A DNA stretch of 16,425 nt from Bacillus sp. (in: firmicutes) (GCA_003457145.1 DMSR01000316.1:1487-17911); one strand, 5' to 3'; counted from the stretch's first letter, positions 1-10,069 are shown. A program made the numbers and translations. Notes: a model not told the origin generated them from the sequence alone.

Positions 1-1
1 A

Positions 2-61
2 ATCTACGAAGGAACACAGGAAATTCAGCGCTTGGTTATCTCAAGGATGCTCACGAAATAA
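2..61 (+). CDS. Acyl-CoA dehydrogenase, C-terminal 19 residues (5' end outside window)
   Basis: Frame 2 reads IYEGTQEIQRLVISRMLTK and then TAA at 59-61. The pattern IYEGT-x-EIQR-x-VI-x-R-x-L is the very conserved C-terminal signature of acyl-CoA dehydrogenases, the FAD flavoenzymes that make trans-2-enoyl-CoA in beta-oxidation or branched-chain acyl-CoA breakdown. Only the tail is present, so substrate chain length cannot be judged. The TetR gene starts 36 bases downstream with no terminator visible between them, so this gene, the regulator and icmF are probably co-transcribed. The family call is firm because the motif is long and sits at the expected distance from the stop. Confidence 0.87.
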   Translation: MYEGTQEIQRLVISRMLTK

Positions 62-97
62 GGAAATGATGGAATTAAAAACAAGGCGGGTAGAAAA

Positions 98-754
98 GTG
101 ATGAAAAAGCGAGAAGTGCAGGCGTCTGTAAAAGATGAGCGCCTTGTGAAAAAGAGACGAGACCAGATGATCAAAGGGGCCGTTACCCTTTTTAAGCAAA
201 AGGGCTTTCACCGCACAACGACGAGAGAGATTGCCAGGGCTTCGGGCTTTAGCATTGGTACCCTTTACGAATATATCCGCACGAAGGAAGATGTGCTGTA
301 TCTTGTCTGTGACAGCATCTATGATGAGGTGCGTGAGCGTCTCCAGGAAAATCTTGATACGAACAAGGGGACGCTCGAAAGCCTGAAGGTGGGAATAGCC
401 AACTATTTTAAAGTAATGGATGACTTGCAGGACGAAGTGCTTGTCATGTACCAGGAGGTTAAATCGCTGACAAAGGACGCACTTCCGTATGTGCTGAAAA
501 AAGAGATTGAGATGGTCGGAATGTTCGAAGATGTCATCCAGCGCTGTGTCGAAAATGGCGAGCTAGATTTGGATGACAAGCACGTCAAGATCATTGCCCA
601 TGATATTTTCGTCCAGGGGCAAATGTGGGGATTCCGCCGCTGGGCGCTGCAAAAGCTGTATACGCTTGAAGAGTATACAGAGCTGCAGACCGAACTGCTT
701 TTCAAGGGGATAAAGGGGTCGGAAATGAAAATAGGAACAGGGGGAACAGAATGA
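98..754 (+). CDS. TetR/AcrR-family transcriptional regulator
   Basis: A 218-residue protein with the one-domain DNA-binding head of TetR regulators. Residues about 19-70 hold the helix-turn-helix with the typical run [25 protein letters not shown] followed by a KEDVLY linker. The remainder is an all-helical ligand/dimer domain. The start is GTG at 98 or the adjacent ATG at 101; the purine-rich AAGGCGGG at 83-90 suits either. The stop overlaps the icmF start (ATGA, 751-754), so translation is coupled. From its place between an acyl-CoA dehydrogenase and icmF, I infer that it senses an acyl-CoA or fatty acid and represses this operon. No palindromic operator could be identified, because the operon promoter lies outside the window. 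The ligand is unknown. Confidence 0.92.
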   Translation: MMKKREVQASVKDERLVKKRRDQMIKGAVTLFKQKGFHRTTTREIARASGFSIGTLYEYIRTKEDVLYLVCDSIYDEVRERLQENLDTNKGTLESLKVGIANYFKVMDDLQDEVLVMYQEVKSLTKDALPYVLKKEIEMVGMFEDVIQRCVENGELDLDDKHVKIIAHDIFVQGQMWGFRRWALQKLYTLEEYTELQTELLFKGIKGSEMKIGTGGTE

Positions 755-3700
755 GTATTCCGGAAACATATAAGCCAACAAACCATATTCGCTTTGTGAC
801 AGCTTCAAGTTTATTCGACGGCCACGATGCCTCGATCAACATTATGAGAAGAATTCTTCAGTCATTGGGAGCCGAGGTTATCCATCTTGGCCATAACCGG
901 TCTGTTGAAGAAGTCGTCAATGCAGCAATCCAGGAGGATGTCCAGGGGATAGCGATTTCTTCTTACCAGGGCGGCCACGTGGAGTATTTTAAGTATATGC
1001 ATGACCTCTTGAAGGAAAAAGGTGCTTCACATATCCGCATTTACGGCGGTGGCGGTGGGGTTATCATTCCGCGGGAAATAAAAGAACTGCATGAATACGG
1101 GATTTCCCGGATTTTTTCACCGGAAGACGGCAGGAAATATGGATTGAACGGGATGATCGAACAAATGATCAAGGAGTGCGATTTCCCGACGGTTTCAGCA
1201 GAAGGCCTGGAAGAGATCGAGAAGCTTGAAGCAGGGAATCCGAACGCGGTTGCAAAGCTGATCACTCTCGCTGAACAGCATGTCGGTTCGGAAAAAGAAA
1301 CCGCTGCTGCTGTTGAATCATTAATGGAAAAAGTAAAAACAATGAAGAAGTCTGTTCCTGTTGTAGGAATCACTGGTACAGGCGGTGCGGGAAAAAGCTC
1401 ACTGACCGATGAACTCATCAGACGTTTCATCAATGAAATTCCTGAAAAGCGTGTCGCGATTTTATCCGTAGATCCAACGAAACAAAAGACGGGTGGTGCG
1501 CTGCTTGGGGACCGGATCCGCATGAACGCAATCTTTTCTCCGCGGGTTTATATGCGCAGCCTTGCTACAAGGAAATCCAGATCTGAACTTTCGCTGGCGA
1601 TTAAGGATGCCATCGATGTTGTCAAGGCGGCTGGATTCGACCTGGTCATCGTTGAGACAAGCGGAATCGGACAGGGAGATGCTGAGATTACCGATGTTTG
1701 TGATGTTTCGATGTATATAATGACAAGCGAATTCGGAGCACCTTCACAGCTTGAGAAAATAGATATGATTGATTTCGCTGACCTGATCGTCATCAATAAA
1801 TTTGAACGTAAAGGCTCTGAGGATGCGAAACGCCAGGTACAGAAGCAGTACCAGCGCAGCCACCTTCTGTTTGAGAAAGAGCTTGATGGAATGCCTGTTT
1901 ACGGAACAATCGCAAGCCAGTTCAATGACCCGGGAACCAATGCACTATTTGCAGCACTCGTGAACAAAATCAACGAGAAAGCGGGAACGGAGTGGACGAC
2001 TTCTTTTTCTACTGAAGCAGTAGTTGAAAAGCAGAATGTCATCATTCCAAACGACCGCCGTTATTACCTGAGGGAAATTTCCGAGACGGTCCGCGGCTAT
2101 CATAAGCTTGCGGCAGAGCAGGCAGGGCTTGCCCGCAGAATGTTCCAGCTAGAAGGTGCAATCGAATCTGTCAAAGAACGCGAAACGAATGGAGAAGTGT
2201 TATCTTCACTAGAGGCGCTGAAGAAGGAGCTTGAGCAAAAGCTTACGGCGGAATCGAAAAGCATTTTGGATCACTGGGATGCATTGAAAGAAAAATACAG
2301 TGCAGATAAATTCGTGACCAAAATCCGCGACAAGGAAATCGTCACCGAATTGAGAACGAAGAGCTTGTCTGGATTAAGCATTCCAAAAGTGGCACTGCCA
2401 AGGTACAAGGATTACGGCGAAATTTTACGATGGGTTTACCTTGAGAACGTCCCGGGCAGTTTCCCTTATACGGCAGGAGTGTTCCCGTTCAAACGTGAAG
2501 GCGAGGACCCTAAACGCCAATTTGCCGGTGAAGGGACACCAGCAAGGACGAACCGCCGTTTCCATTACTTGTCGAAGGATGATCTTGCAAAACGTCTCAG
2601 CACCGCATTTGACTCAGTCACTCTATATGGAGAAGATCCTGATTACCGTCCTGATATATACGGGAAGGTCGGTGAGAGTGGCGTCAGTATTTGCACGCTC
2701 GATGATATGAAAAAGCTGTATGAGGGGTTTGATCTTTGCCATCCTTCGACCTCAGTGTCGATGACAATTAACGGACCGGCGCCCATCATCCTCGCAATGT
2801 TCATGAACACAGCGATTGAACAGCAGGTTGAAAAGAAGGAAGCCGAGATTGGCCGGAAGCTGACCGAAGAGGAATTTGCAGGTATCAAGGAAATGACACT
2901 GCAGACCGTCCGCGGTACGGTCCAGGCGGATATTTTAAAAGAAGACCAGGGACAGAACACTTGTATTTTCTCTACTGAATTTGCCCTGAGAATGATGGGC
3001 GACATCCAGCAATATTTTATCGACGAGAAGGTCCGGAACTATTATTCTGTTTCGATCTCCGGCTACCATATCGCCGAGGCAGGAGCTAACCCGATTTCCC
3101 AGCTTGCTTTCACACTGTCAAACGGGTTTACCTATGTTGAATACTATTTAAGCAGAGGCATGAAAATCGATGACTTTGCACCAAACTTAAGCTTCTTTTT
3201 CTCAAACGGTCTGGACCCTGAGTATTCAGTGATTGGCCGTGTTGCCCGACGAATTTGGTCAACAGTGATGAAAAATAAGTACGGTGCGAACGAACGCAGC
3301 CAGAAGCTGAAGTACCATATCCAAACATCAGGCCGTTCGCTGCATGCCCAGGAAATCGACTTCAATGACATCCGAACAACGCTTCAAGCACTAATGGCGC
3401 TGCAAGACAATTGCAACTCACTTCATACAAATGCGTATGATGAGGCAATCACCACGCCAACCGAAGAATCGGTTCGCCGTGCGATGGCCATCCAGATGAT
3501 CATCACAAAAGAACATGGATTGACAAAAAACGAAAATCCGCTCCAGGGCGCCTTCATTATAGAAGAATTGACAGATCTAGTAGAGGAAGCAGTGCTGCAG
3601 GAATTCGAAAGGATCAATGACCGAGGCGGCGTGCTTGGCTCAATGGAAACACAGTACCAGCGTGGTAAGATCCAGGATGAATCGATGCATTATGAGATGA

Positions 3701-4017
3701 AGAAGCATACCGGAGAGCTGCCTATCATCGGCGTGAACACATACTTGAATCCAAACCCTCCATCTGAGGAGGATGTCGACAATATGGAGCTTGCCCGGGC
3801 GACTGCGGAGGAGAAGGAAACACAAATCCGTAACCTGGAGACATTCAAGGGTCGTCATAAGGATCAATCAGAAGAGCATCTTGAGAAGCTGAAGGAAGTC
3901 GCTGTCAGCGGCGGCAATATTTTTGCGCAGCTGATGGAGACTGTCAAGTATGCCAGCCTAGGCCAAATCACAAGAGCACTCTATGAAGTGGGCGGACAAT
4001 TTCGCCGTAATATGTAG
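751..4017 (+). CDS. icmF: Fused isobutyryl-CoA mutase (IcmF): B12-binding, G-protein chaperone and mutase domains
   Basis: A 1088-residue protein matching the full IcmF fusion. The N-terminal B12 domain (about 10-145) carries DGHDAS at 23-28, the base-off motif, with His25 the expected cobalt ligand; the usual final Gly is Ser. The MeaB-like GTPase domain (about 200-415) has a P-loop GTGGAGKS at 209-216 and a likely NKFE guanine-specificity motif at 349-352. The mutase TIM barrel fills about 550-1088. By eye alignment, the methylmalonyl-CoA mutase residues Tyr89 and Arg207 become Phe (F578 in GVF) and Gln (Q735 in GQNTCIF), the known isobutyryl-type signature. The enzyme interconverts isobutyryl-CoA and n-butyryl-CoA, and isovaleryl/pivalyl-CoA is possible. 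It overlaps the TetR gene by 4 bases. It is often misannotated as methylmalonyl-CoA mutase. Full length, with no frameshift. Confidence 0.96.
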   Translation: MSIPETYKPTNHIRFVTASSLFDGHDASINIMRRILQSLGAEVIHLGHNRSVEEVVNAAIQEDVQGIAISSYQGGHVEYFKYMHDLLKEKGASHIRIYGGGGGVIIPREIKELHEYGISRIFSPEDGRKYGLNGMIEQMIKECDFPTVSAEGLEEIEKLEAGNPNAVAKLITLAEQHVGSEKETAAAVESLMEKVKTMKKSVPVVGITGTGGAGKSSLTDELIRRFINEIPEKRVAILSVDPTKQKTGGALLGDRIRMNAIFSPRVYMRSLATRKSRSELSLAIKDAIDVVKAAGFDLVIVETSGIGQGDAEITDVCDVSMYIMTSEFGAPSQLEKIDMIDFADLIVINKFERKGSEDAKRQVQKQYQRSHLLFEKELDGMPVYGTIASQFNDPGTNALFAALVNKINEKAGTEWTTSFSTEAVVEKQNVIIPNDRRYYLREISETVRGYHKLAAEQAGLARRMFQLEGAIESVKERETNGEVLSSLEALKKELEQKLTAESKSILDHWDALKEKYSADKFVTKIRDKEIVTELRTKSLSGLSIPKVALPRYKDYGEILRWVYLENVPGSFPYTAGVFPFKREGEDPKRQFAGEGTPARTNRRFHYLSKDDLAKRLSTAFDSVTLYGEDPDYRPDIYGKVGESGVSICTLDDMKKLYEGFDLCHPSTSVSMTINGPAPIILAMFMNTAIEQQVEKKEAEIGRKLTEEEFAGIKEMTLQTVRGTVQADILKEDQGQNTCIFSTEFALRMMGDIQQYFIDEKVRNYYSVSISGYHIAEAGANPISQLAFTLSNGFTYVEYYLSRGMKIDDFAPNLSFFFSNGLDPEYSVIGRVARRIWSTVMKNKYGANERSQKLKYHIQTSGRSLHAQEIDFNDIRTTLQALMALQDNCNSLHTNAYDEAITTPTEESVRRAMAIQMIITKEHGLTKNENPLQGAFIIEELTDLVEEAVLQEFERINDRGGVLGSMETQYQRGKIQDESMHYEMKKHTGELPIIGVNTYLNPNPPSEEDVDNMELARATAEEKETQIRNLETFKGRHKDQSEEHLEKLKEVAVSGGNIFAQLMETVKYASLGQITRALYEVGGQFRRNM

Positions 4018-4104
4018 TTTGCAGTAGTGATAGTTTAAAAACCGCTATAAAAGTGAATACTTATTTAGTGTAACTTACTTCTCAATGGATAAAATAACTG
4101 AGCT

Positions 4105-4139
4105 GATGGCTTATAGGAAACTATGAGCCATCTGTTTTT
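4105..4139 (+). terminator. Rho-independent terminator after icmF
   Basis: A 12-bp arm, GATGGCTTATAG (4105-4116), a GAAA tetraloop and CTATGAGCCATC (4121-4132) pair throughout with one G-U wobble. TGTTTTT follows. It lies about 88 bases after the icmF stop and ends the acyl-CoA operon. Confidence 0.88.
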
Positions 4140-4378
4140 GAGTTCGGACAGATTATTGATTTTACAGGAAGAGTGGATTGGTGAATCAGTATGGTTATTG
4201 TATGATATCCTGCTGGTAATGCGATTATAGGCCATTTGTTATAACGATCTTGGTTGTTGCTTCGAGCAGAAATCAACAATAGAGTTGAACAGATCCTTTT
4301 TAAAAAATTTTTACATACATTTCTCCGTATTATCTTATATAATCAAAATAGAAATCGAACTAGAGCGGGTCTTTTGAC
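4140..4378. other. Intergenic stretch between the icmF terminator and the small membrane-protein gene
   Basis: AT-rich with no supported gene. It contains a TATAAT hexamer at 4338-4343, a plausible -10 for the following small gene. A TTTACA at 4310-4315 is too far upstream (22-base spacer) to be a confident -35. A weak inverted pair, TTGTTG (4254-4259) and CAACAA (4274-4279), encloses a GAGCAGAAATCAACA-like string. That string resembles the end of a common Bacillaceae repeat and may be a decayed remnant. Confidence 0.4.
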
Positions 4379-4615
4379 TTGCTGCAGGATGTGAATTTAT
4401 TGAGACAATTTTATTTAACGGCTGTGGCTGTGGCTTCCATTGCGGCCTTATACTATCTATATCAGCGGCAGCTTGGTGCTATTTCATTTTTCATTCTCTC
4501 AATCTTTTTCTTTTTCCTGGCCTTTGCGTTGCTTTCGAAAAGTAAAAAGAAAGAGCGGTCCGATAAGGATGAAGGCGGTACAGGAAGTGAAAAAAGGGAA
4601 GAAAACGACAGATAA
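4379..4615 (+). CDS. Small two-helix membrane protein of unknown function
   Basis: I do not recognise this gene. It encodes up to 78 residues. Two hydrophobic segments (about residues 11-28 and 33-52, the second rich in Phe) are joined by a short YQRQ turn. A highly charged cytoplasmic-looking tail of Lys, Glu and Asp follows (about 54-78). The start is uncertain: TTG at 4379 has only weak GAGCGGG upstream, while TTG at 4400 has AGGA at 4386-4389 about 10 bases upstream and gives a 71-residue protein beginning MRQFYLT. A TATAAT at 4338-4343 could be its -10 element. It sits before rpoE and ends 118 bases short of the rpoE start. The composition (hydrophobic pair plus basic/acidic tail) argues that it is a real protein rather than chance. 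Confidence 0.62.
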   Translation: MLQDVNLLRQFYLTAVAVASIAALYYLYQRQLGAISFFILSIFFFFLAFALLSKSKKKERSDKDEGGTGSEKREENDR

Positions 4616-4642
4616 AACTAGCATAAAGGTTTAGAATTTGTT

Positions 4643-4648
4643 TATAAT
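4643..4648 (+). promoter_or_regulatory. Candidate -10 element for rpoE
   Basis: A perfect TATAAT lies in the gap between the small membrane-protein gene and rpoE, 85 bases before the rpoE start. No good -35 hexamer is visible at 16-18 bases upstream, so this is only a candidate. A short inverted pair AGGCC/GGCCT lies in the leader at about 4692-4708. Confidence 0.32.
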
Positions 4649-4733
4649 GTAGAATATGCATTCTGGGATATTTTCCATGTTTTCGGACGCAAGGCCTGGT
4701 AATGGCCTGGACTAGAGAAAGGAAGTGCGAAAG

Positions 4734-5297
4734 TTGAGTCTAAAACAATACACAAAAGAAGATCTTCAAGAAATGTCATTTATTGAAGTCGCATTCGAAA
4801 TATTAAAAGAGAAAAAACAGGCGATTACATTTAAAGAGCTGACGAGTGAAATCACGAAGGTTCTTAACCTGAAGGAAGCTGACGTTACTGAAAAAATGGT
4901 TCAGTTTTATACGGATTTAAACATAGATGGACGTTTCATGTCACAGGGAGAATCCCGTTGGGGTCTTCGCGTCTGGTATCCAGTTGACCAAATGGAAGAA
5001 GACAATGTCACTACCGTCAAGCCTAAGAAGAAGAAGTCGAAAAAAGCGGTCGATGAGGATGATATCGACCTGGATGAATTCGATGAAATCGATGAGGAAG
5101 AACTTGACTATGACGATATCGACGATTTCGATGATGACGATGACGATGACGATGATCTTCTGGATGACGATGAGGATGAAATCGATGAAATTGAAGATAC
5201 CGAAGACTTTGACGATGATGATGAATTGATCGACGAGGAAGATGAGGAAGAACTTCCGCTTGAAGATGAAGATTCAGAAGAGGACGAAGAGCTGTAA
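4734..5297 (+). CDS. rpoE: DNA-directed RNA polymerase delta subunit
   Basis: RpoE of Firmicutes, 187 residues from TTG at 4734. The N-terminal folded domain (about 1-90, HARE-HTH type) contains the conserved QFYTDLNIDGRF and WGLRVWYP segments. A lysine tract KPKKKKSKK (about 97-105) follows, then a disordered tail to the end made almost wholly of Asp and Glu. Delta binds core RNA polymerase, promotes its recycling and makes initiation sensitive to the initiating nucleotide. TTG 4734 is preferred to GTG 4725: AAAGGA at 4718-4723 is well spaced for TTG but abuts GTG, and MSLKQYTKEDLQEM matches the family N-terminus. No terminator is visible before the pyrG promoter, so some transcripts may run into the pyrG attenuator. 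Confidence 0.95.
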   Translation: MSLKQYTKEDLQEMSFIEVAFEILKEKKQAITFKELTSEITKVLNLKEADVTEKMVQFYTDLNIDGRFMSQGESRWGLRVWYPVDQMEEDNVTTVKPKKKKSKKAVDEDDIDLDEFDEIDEEELDYDDIDDFDDDDDDDDDLLDDDEDEIDEIEDTEDFDDDDELIDEEDEEELPLEDEDSEEDEEL

Positions 5298-5305
5298 ATC
5301 ACAGC

Positions 5306-5334
5306 TTGACTTTTATTAACACCGGCGGTAGAAT
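5306..5334 (+). promoter_or_regulatory. Sigma-A promoter of pyrG
   Basis: TTGACT (5306-5311), a 17-base spacer and TAGAAT (5329-5334). The next plausible start is GGGCTCC at 5342, eight bases past the -10. A start of GGGC is what the CTP-sensing slippage mechanism of Bacillus pyrG needs, which strengthens both calls. Confidence 0.85.
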
Positions 5335-5341
5335 ACTTTTT

Positions 5342-5420
5342 GGGCTCCTTAAAAAAGGACGATTATTTAAAACAGCGACAAAACGCTCCCCATACATTGT
5401 ATGCGGGGCGTTTTTTTATT
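5342..5420 (+). promoter_or_regulatory. pyrG leader attenuator (reiterative-G, CTP-sensing type)
   Basis: The predicted transcript begins GGGCTCC. About 40 bases on, AACGCTCCCCATAC (5382-5395) pairs with GTATGCGGGGCGTT across an ATT loop, with one C-C mismatch and one wobble. TTTTTTT follows. In B. subtilis, low CTP makes RNA polymerase stutter on the initial G's. The added poly-G pairs with the pyrimidine 5' arm of this terminator and lets transcription reach pyrG. Here the 5' arm has the needed CTCCCC run. What I see: promoter, GGGC start, pyrimidine arm, U-tract. What I infer: that the same control works here. Confidence 0.82.
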
Positions 5421-5531
5421 TTGGTTGTGCAGAGGGATAATAATGTAATTAACTCTGTTGTCGGAGCGGAAATTACAGACGAGCCAAACAGTCTTTATTT
5501 TTGAACGGCTAGTTAAACCCCCCGGTCACAT

Positions 5532-7250
<1,719 letters not shown>

Positions 7251-7280
7251 TTTCTTTCCGAAATATAAGCAGGTTGAAAA

Positions 7281-7329
7281 AAAGCCGGTACAGTTGCCCT
7301 TTATGGCATATGTACCGGCTTTTTTTATT
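7281..7329 (+). terminator. Rho-independent terminator after pyrG
   Basis: AGCCGGTACA (7283-7292) pairs with TGTACCGGCT (7311-7320), with an inner TGCC/GGCA pair. TTTTTT follows. It begins about 30 bases after the pyrG stop. Confidence 0.92.
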
Positions 7330-7355
7330 TTAAATGAATGCTCTGTTACATTGGA

Positions 7356-7496
7356 CTGTTGATATTCGTTCCGGGTGCTTCACTTTCGCTGAAGAATTAT
7401 GAAAAAGCCATGCTGTCCGCTTTTTCAAAAGCAAATTCTTCTTGTGGCTTTCACTGAACCCGCAGGAGTCTGCGCCCCTTCCACTACAACCAACAG
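7356..7496. repeat. Folded intergenic element resembling a dispersed Bacillaceae repeat
   Basis: The stretch begins CTGTTGAT and ends CCAACAG, an inverted end pair. Inside, GAAGAATT (7391-7398) pairs with AATTCTTC (7434-7441) and, nested in it, GAAAAAGC (7401-7408) pairs perfectly with GCTTTTTC (7419-7426). The flanks TTCCGGGTGCTTCACTTTCGC and CCCGCAGGAGTCTGCG look like decayed forms of a repeat I recall from many Bacillus genomes (ends like GGAGCGGAAATCAACAG, core like CCCGCAGGAGTCTCCGC). The stems are directly visible; the family identity is from memory. Confidence 0.55.
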
Positions 7497-7637
7497 AGTG
7501 TTAAAAATCAACTTTAGGCTTTAACAGAGCTTAAATTAAAAGTGGAAATCCTGAATGTTTTTCTTGCTTGTAAACGTTTATTCAACTGGCAGGCCGATGT
7601 AGGATCCTATCCCTTTATAAGGCAAAAGGTCAACAGC

Positions 7638-8159
7638 TCAGTACTCCTCCATAATCTCTTCTATTGTGAATTTTAGCCCGAAATACACAAATAAGGCAGC
7701 GATGGATGTAGGATAACCGACCCTGTTTCCTGCTTCATCAGGGAGCAATCCTTTTGTCATGCGCAAATCGATATGTACATCTGCAATTGTCTCCAGACCT
7801 GTCCCGTTATTTTCTGTGCGCACCGTTGAAATCGCAATAAATGGGATTCCCATTTCTTCCAAGTCCCTGGCGACATGCAATGCTGCTTCATCATCTGAGT
7901 AACGGCTGGCGATTAACACCCTGTCTGCCGCTTCCAATTTGGTCTCCTTTGAAAAAACTGCTCCAGAACGCAAGGGTTCCTCTCCATATACCGCTTCGTG
8001 TACGACTGCAGCCATCTCGCCTGTCCCGAAAACATAAATCGAGCCTTGGCCAGCAGCAGCTTGTGCCAGCAGACGTGCGCCATCCTCGATTGAAAATTCC
8101 TCTTTCTCCTGAAGCCTTTTGAATAATCCAGATAATTGTGTCGAAAACATTTTTAACAT
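7638..8159 (-). CDS. ywjG: SIS-like DUF2529 protein (YwjG family)
   Basis: A 173-residue protein on the minus strand. It lies between pyrG and spo0F, just as ywjG does in B. subtilis. It has an SIS-like nucleotide-sugar-binding appearance: QGSIYVFGTGEMAAVVHEAVYG (about 38-59) resembles the first SIS strand-loop-helix, followed by ADRVLIASRYSDDEA and GIPFIAISTV strands. The C-terminus is conserved (PTSIAALFVYFGLKFTIEEIMEEY). Function is unknown, and no catalytic residues can be assigned. The start ATG (8157-8159) follows GGAGGTG at ideal spacing, better placed than the internal ATG three codons on. It is divergent from spo0F with a shared 276-base promoter region. No clear terminator is seen at its 3' end. 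Confidence 0.88.
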   Translation of the reverse strand: MLKMFSTQLSGLFKRLQEKEEFSIEDGARLLAQAAAGQGSIYVFGTGEMAAVVHEAVYGEEPLRSGAVFSKETKLEAADRVLIASRYSDDEAALHVARDLEEMGIPFIAISTVRTENNGTGLETIADVHIDLRMTKGLLPDEAGNRVGYPTSIAALFVYFGLKFTIEEIMEEY

Positions 8160-8187
8160 AAAAGCACCTCCGTCTTTGCCACTATTG

Positions 8188-8216
8188 ATTATAAAGGACT
8201 AGAATGAGAAGGTAAA
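8188..8216 (-). promoter_or_regulatory. Candidate sigma-A promoter of the YwjG-family gene
   Basis: Read on the minus strand: TTTACC (8211-8216), a 17-base spacer, then a perfect TATAAT (8188-8193). This places the start of transcription a few bases upstream of the GGAGGTG ribosome-binding site. Confidence 0.6.
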
Positions 8217-8248
8217 ATGGACTCTGTAAAAAAACATTGGAAATGACG

Positions 8249-8276
8249 GCAGGAATTTTAAGGGATTTAACGAACT
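8249..8276 (+). promoter_or_regulatory. Candidate sigma-H promoter of spo0F
   Basis: GCAGGAATT (8249-8257) fits the sigma-H -35 form RnAGGAwWW. After 11 bases, AACGAACT (8269-8276) fits the -10 form RnnGAAT with one mismatch. spo0F is a known sigma-H target in Bacillus. A TACGACA at 8312-8318, one mismatch from the reverse of the Spo0A box TGTCGAA, lies 36 bases downstream. Confidence 0.6.
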
Positions 8277-8435
8277 ATGTAAAAGGGGTCGATCCTGGAC
8301 AAAATGACAATTACGACAGGCTTTCTTTCGGTTCTTTATGGCCAGGCAGCAAGTACGCTCATAGAGTGTCGTGTTTGCAAAGCCATGAAGTATTTGAAAA
8401 TAGCCTAAACGACTTATTAGGGGGAAGATAGCGGC

Positions 8436-8801
8436 ATGCAAGAAAACATACTAATAGTTGACGATCAGTTTGGCATCAGAATTTTACTTAATGAAGTGCT
8501 GCAAAAAGAAGGCTATCAAACATATCAGGCTGCAAATGGCGTCCAGGCCCTGGATATCGTGAAAAAAAATCCACCGGATCTCGTCCTGCTGGACATGAAA
8601 ATCCCAGGTATGGATGGTATCGAAATCTTAAAAAGAATGAAGGTCATAGAGCCGGACATCCGCGTAATCATCATGACCGCCTATGGAGAGCTCGACATGA
8701 TTCAGGAAGCCATGGATCTGGGAGCGCTCACACATTTTGCTAAGCCGTTTGATATCGATGATATCCGAGCCGCTGTAAAAAAATACACGCAACCAGTGTA
8801 A
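8436..8801 (+). CDS. spo0F: Sporulation phosphorelay response regulator Spo0F
   Basis: 121 residues: a single receiver domain with no output domain. The acidic pocket is Asp9-Asp10, the phospho-acceptor Asp53 ([11 protein letters not shown]), Thr81 and Lys103 (FAKPF), plus the Spo0F-specific [11 protein letters not shown] helix that contacts sensor kinases and Spo0B. Sporulation kinases phosphorylate Spo0F, which passes phosphate to Spo0B and on to Spo0A. The sequence is almost identical to B. subtilis Spo0F, one residue shorter at the N-terminus and two or three shorter at the C-terminus. The start ATG 8436 is preceded by AGGGGGAAGA. It is probably driven by sigma-H, with possible Spo0A control. 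This gene is strong evidence that the host is a spore former. Confidence 0.98.
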   Translation: MQENILIVDDQFGIRILLNEVLQKEGYQTYQAANGVQALDIVKKNPPDLVLLDMKIPGMDGIEILKRMKVIEPDIRVIIMTAYGELDMIQEAMDLGALTHFAKPFDIDDIRAAVKKYTQPV

Positions 8802-8822
8802 TAAAATGATTGAATTTTTCAC

Positions 8823-8848
8823 TCCCTCACATTTTTTGCGGGGGATTT
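8823..8848 (+). terminator. Possible weak terminator after spo0F
   Basis: TCCCTC (8823-8828) can pair with GGGGGA (8840-8845) around an 11-base loop, with one G-U pair; ATTT follows. The stem is short and the U-tract poor, so this is only a candidate. Confidence 0.35.
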
Positions 8849-9038
8849 GTCATTTGCGGCATTATTTAAATCTTACATAATTATAGCAATAGAAAAAATT
8901 ATAGTTTCGTCAATTGTAAAAAAATACTGCTATTCGATTAAATCCTGACTAGTGAAAAAAATGGTAGCGTTTGCTTTATAGCATTTTTATGACACTTGCA
9001 AAAACAAGGCCTGAACGATGGTAATTCTGATTTTCTTT

Positions 9039-9047
9039 TGGTATGAT
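9039..9047 (+). promoter_or_regulatory. Candidate extended -10 promoter of fbaA
   Basis: TGGTATGAT (9039-9047) is an extended -10 element. The -35 position is weak. Apart from this and the possible spo0F terminator, the 380 bases between spo0F and fbaA are AT-rich with no supported gene. The predicted leader is about 125 bases, with no obvious strong structure. Confidence 0.5.
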
Positions 9048-9181
9048 ACTTATGAATTCCACGGGATCCTATCGTTTTGAGGAAAGCTCTCCAGGGTACA
9101 TAAACGTATGCAGAGAAGGACAACCTTAATTATGGAAGTATACTCAAAATGAAATATGATCTTATTGAAGGAGGAAAAATT

Positions 9182-10039
9182 ATGCCTTTAGTTTCAATGA
9201 CTGAAATGCTGAAAAAAGCGAATGCAGAAGGTTATGCTGTTGGTCAGTTTAACTTAAATAACCTTGAATTTACACAAGCGATCCTGCAGGCTGCTGAAGC
9301 TGAGAAATCACCAGTTATCCTTGGTGTTTCTGAAGGTGCTGCACGTTACATGGGCGGCTTCAAGACTGTTGTGAAAATGGTAGAAGGATTGATGGAGGAC
9401 TACAATACAACTGTTCCTGTTGCCATTCACTTAGACCATGGTTCAAGCTTTGAAAAATGTAAGGAAGCAATCGATGCAGGCTTCACATCTGTAATGATCG
9501 ATGCTTCACACGGTCCTTTCGAAGATAACGTTTCAACGACTTCAAAGGTTGTAGAATACGCTCACTCAAAAGGAGTTTCTGTTGAAGCTGAATTAGGAGT
9601 AGTAGGTGGACAGGAAGATGACGTTGTAGCTGATGGCGTGATCTATGCTGATCCTAAAGAGTGTGAAGAGCTTGTTCAACGCACTGGAATCGATTGCCTG
9701 GCTCCAGCTCTTGGGTCTGTTCATGGTCCTTACAAGGGTGAACCGAACCTTGGTTTCAAAGAAATGGAAGAAATCAACAAAACTGCTGGTGTTCCATTAG
9801 TTTTACACGGCGGAACGGGAATCCCTACAAAAGATATCCAGAAGTCCATTTCTTTCGGAACGGCTAAAATCAACGTTAACACCGAAAACCAAATCGCTTC
9901 TGCTAAGGCAGTTCGTGAAACACTTGCTGCGAAGCCTAATGAATACGACCCACGTAAATATTTAGGGCCAGCTCGTGATGCAATCAGAGAAACCGTAATC
10001 GGCAAAATGCGCGAATTCGGTTCTTCTAATAAAGCATAA
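9182..10039 (+). CDS. fbaA: Class II fructose-bisphosphate aldolase
   Basis: 285 residues, the same length as B. subtilis FbaA. It cleaves fructose 1,6-bisphosphate into dihydroxyacetone phosphate and glyceraldehyde 3-phosphate in glycolysis and runs in reverse in gluconeogenesis. It is the zinc type: Asp85-His86 in AIHLDHGSS (catalytic base and metal ligand), His181 in [11 protein letters not shown] and His209 in VLHGGTGIP as further ligands. A phosphate-binding NVNTENQ loop is near the C-terminus. The start ATG 9182 follows GGAGGAAAAAT; an ATG 33 bases upstream is in frame but has no ribosome-binding site and adds residues foreign to the family. Codon use is biased as in highly expressed genes (many GCT, GAA, CGT). 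A strong terminator follows. Confidence 0.98.
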   Translation: MPLVSMTEMLKKANAEGYAVGQFNLNNLEFTQAILQAAEAEKSPVILGVSEGAARYMGGFKTVVKMVEGLMEDYNTTVPVAIHLDHGSSFEKCKEAIDAGFTSVMIDASHGPFEDNVSTTSKVVEYAHSKGVSVEAELGVVGGQEDDVVADGVIYADPKECEELVQRTGIDCLAPALGSVHGPYKGEPNLGFKEMEEINKTAGVPLVLHGGTGIPTKDIQKSISFGTAKINVNTENQIASAKAVRETLAAKPNEYDPRKYLGPARDAIRETVIGKMREFGSSNKA

Positions 10040-10069
10040 GTTAGCCTGCCATTTAGTTTAACTATAGTC

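Noticed and set aside
1041..1523. 160-residue minus-strand open frame inside icmF
   Set aside because: It is antisense to conserved B12 and GTPase domain codons, with no start signals of its own.
5108..5302. Minus-strand reading frame almost entirely serine
   Set aside because: It is the complement of the Asp/Glu-rich tail of RpoE; GAT/GAC/GAA codons read backwards give serine codons. It has no start context and no domain.
8237..8431. 64-residue open frame upstream of spo0F
   Set aside because: It covers the sigma-H promoter region, has a poor start context and no recognisable protein features.
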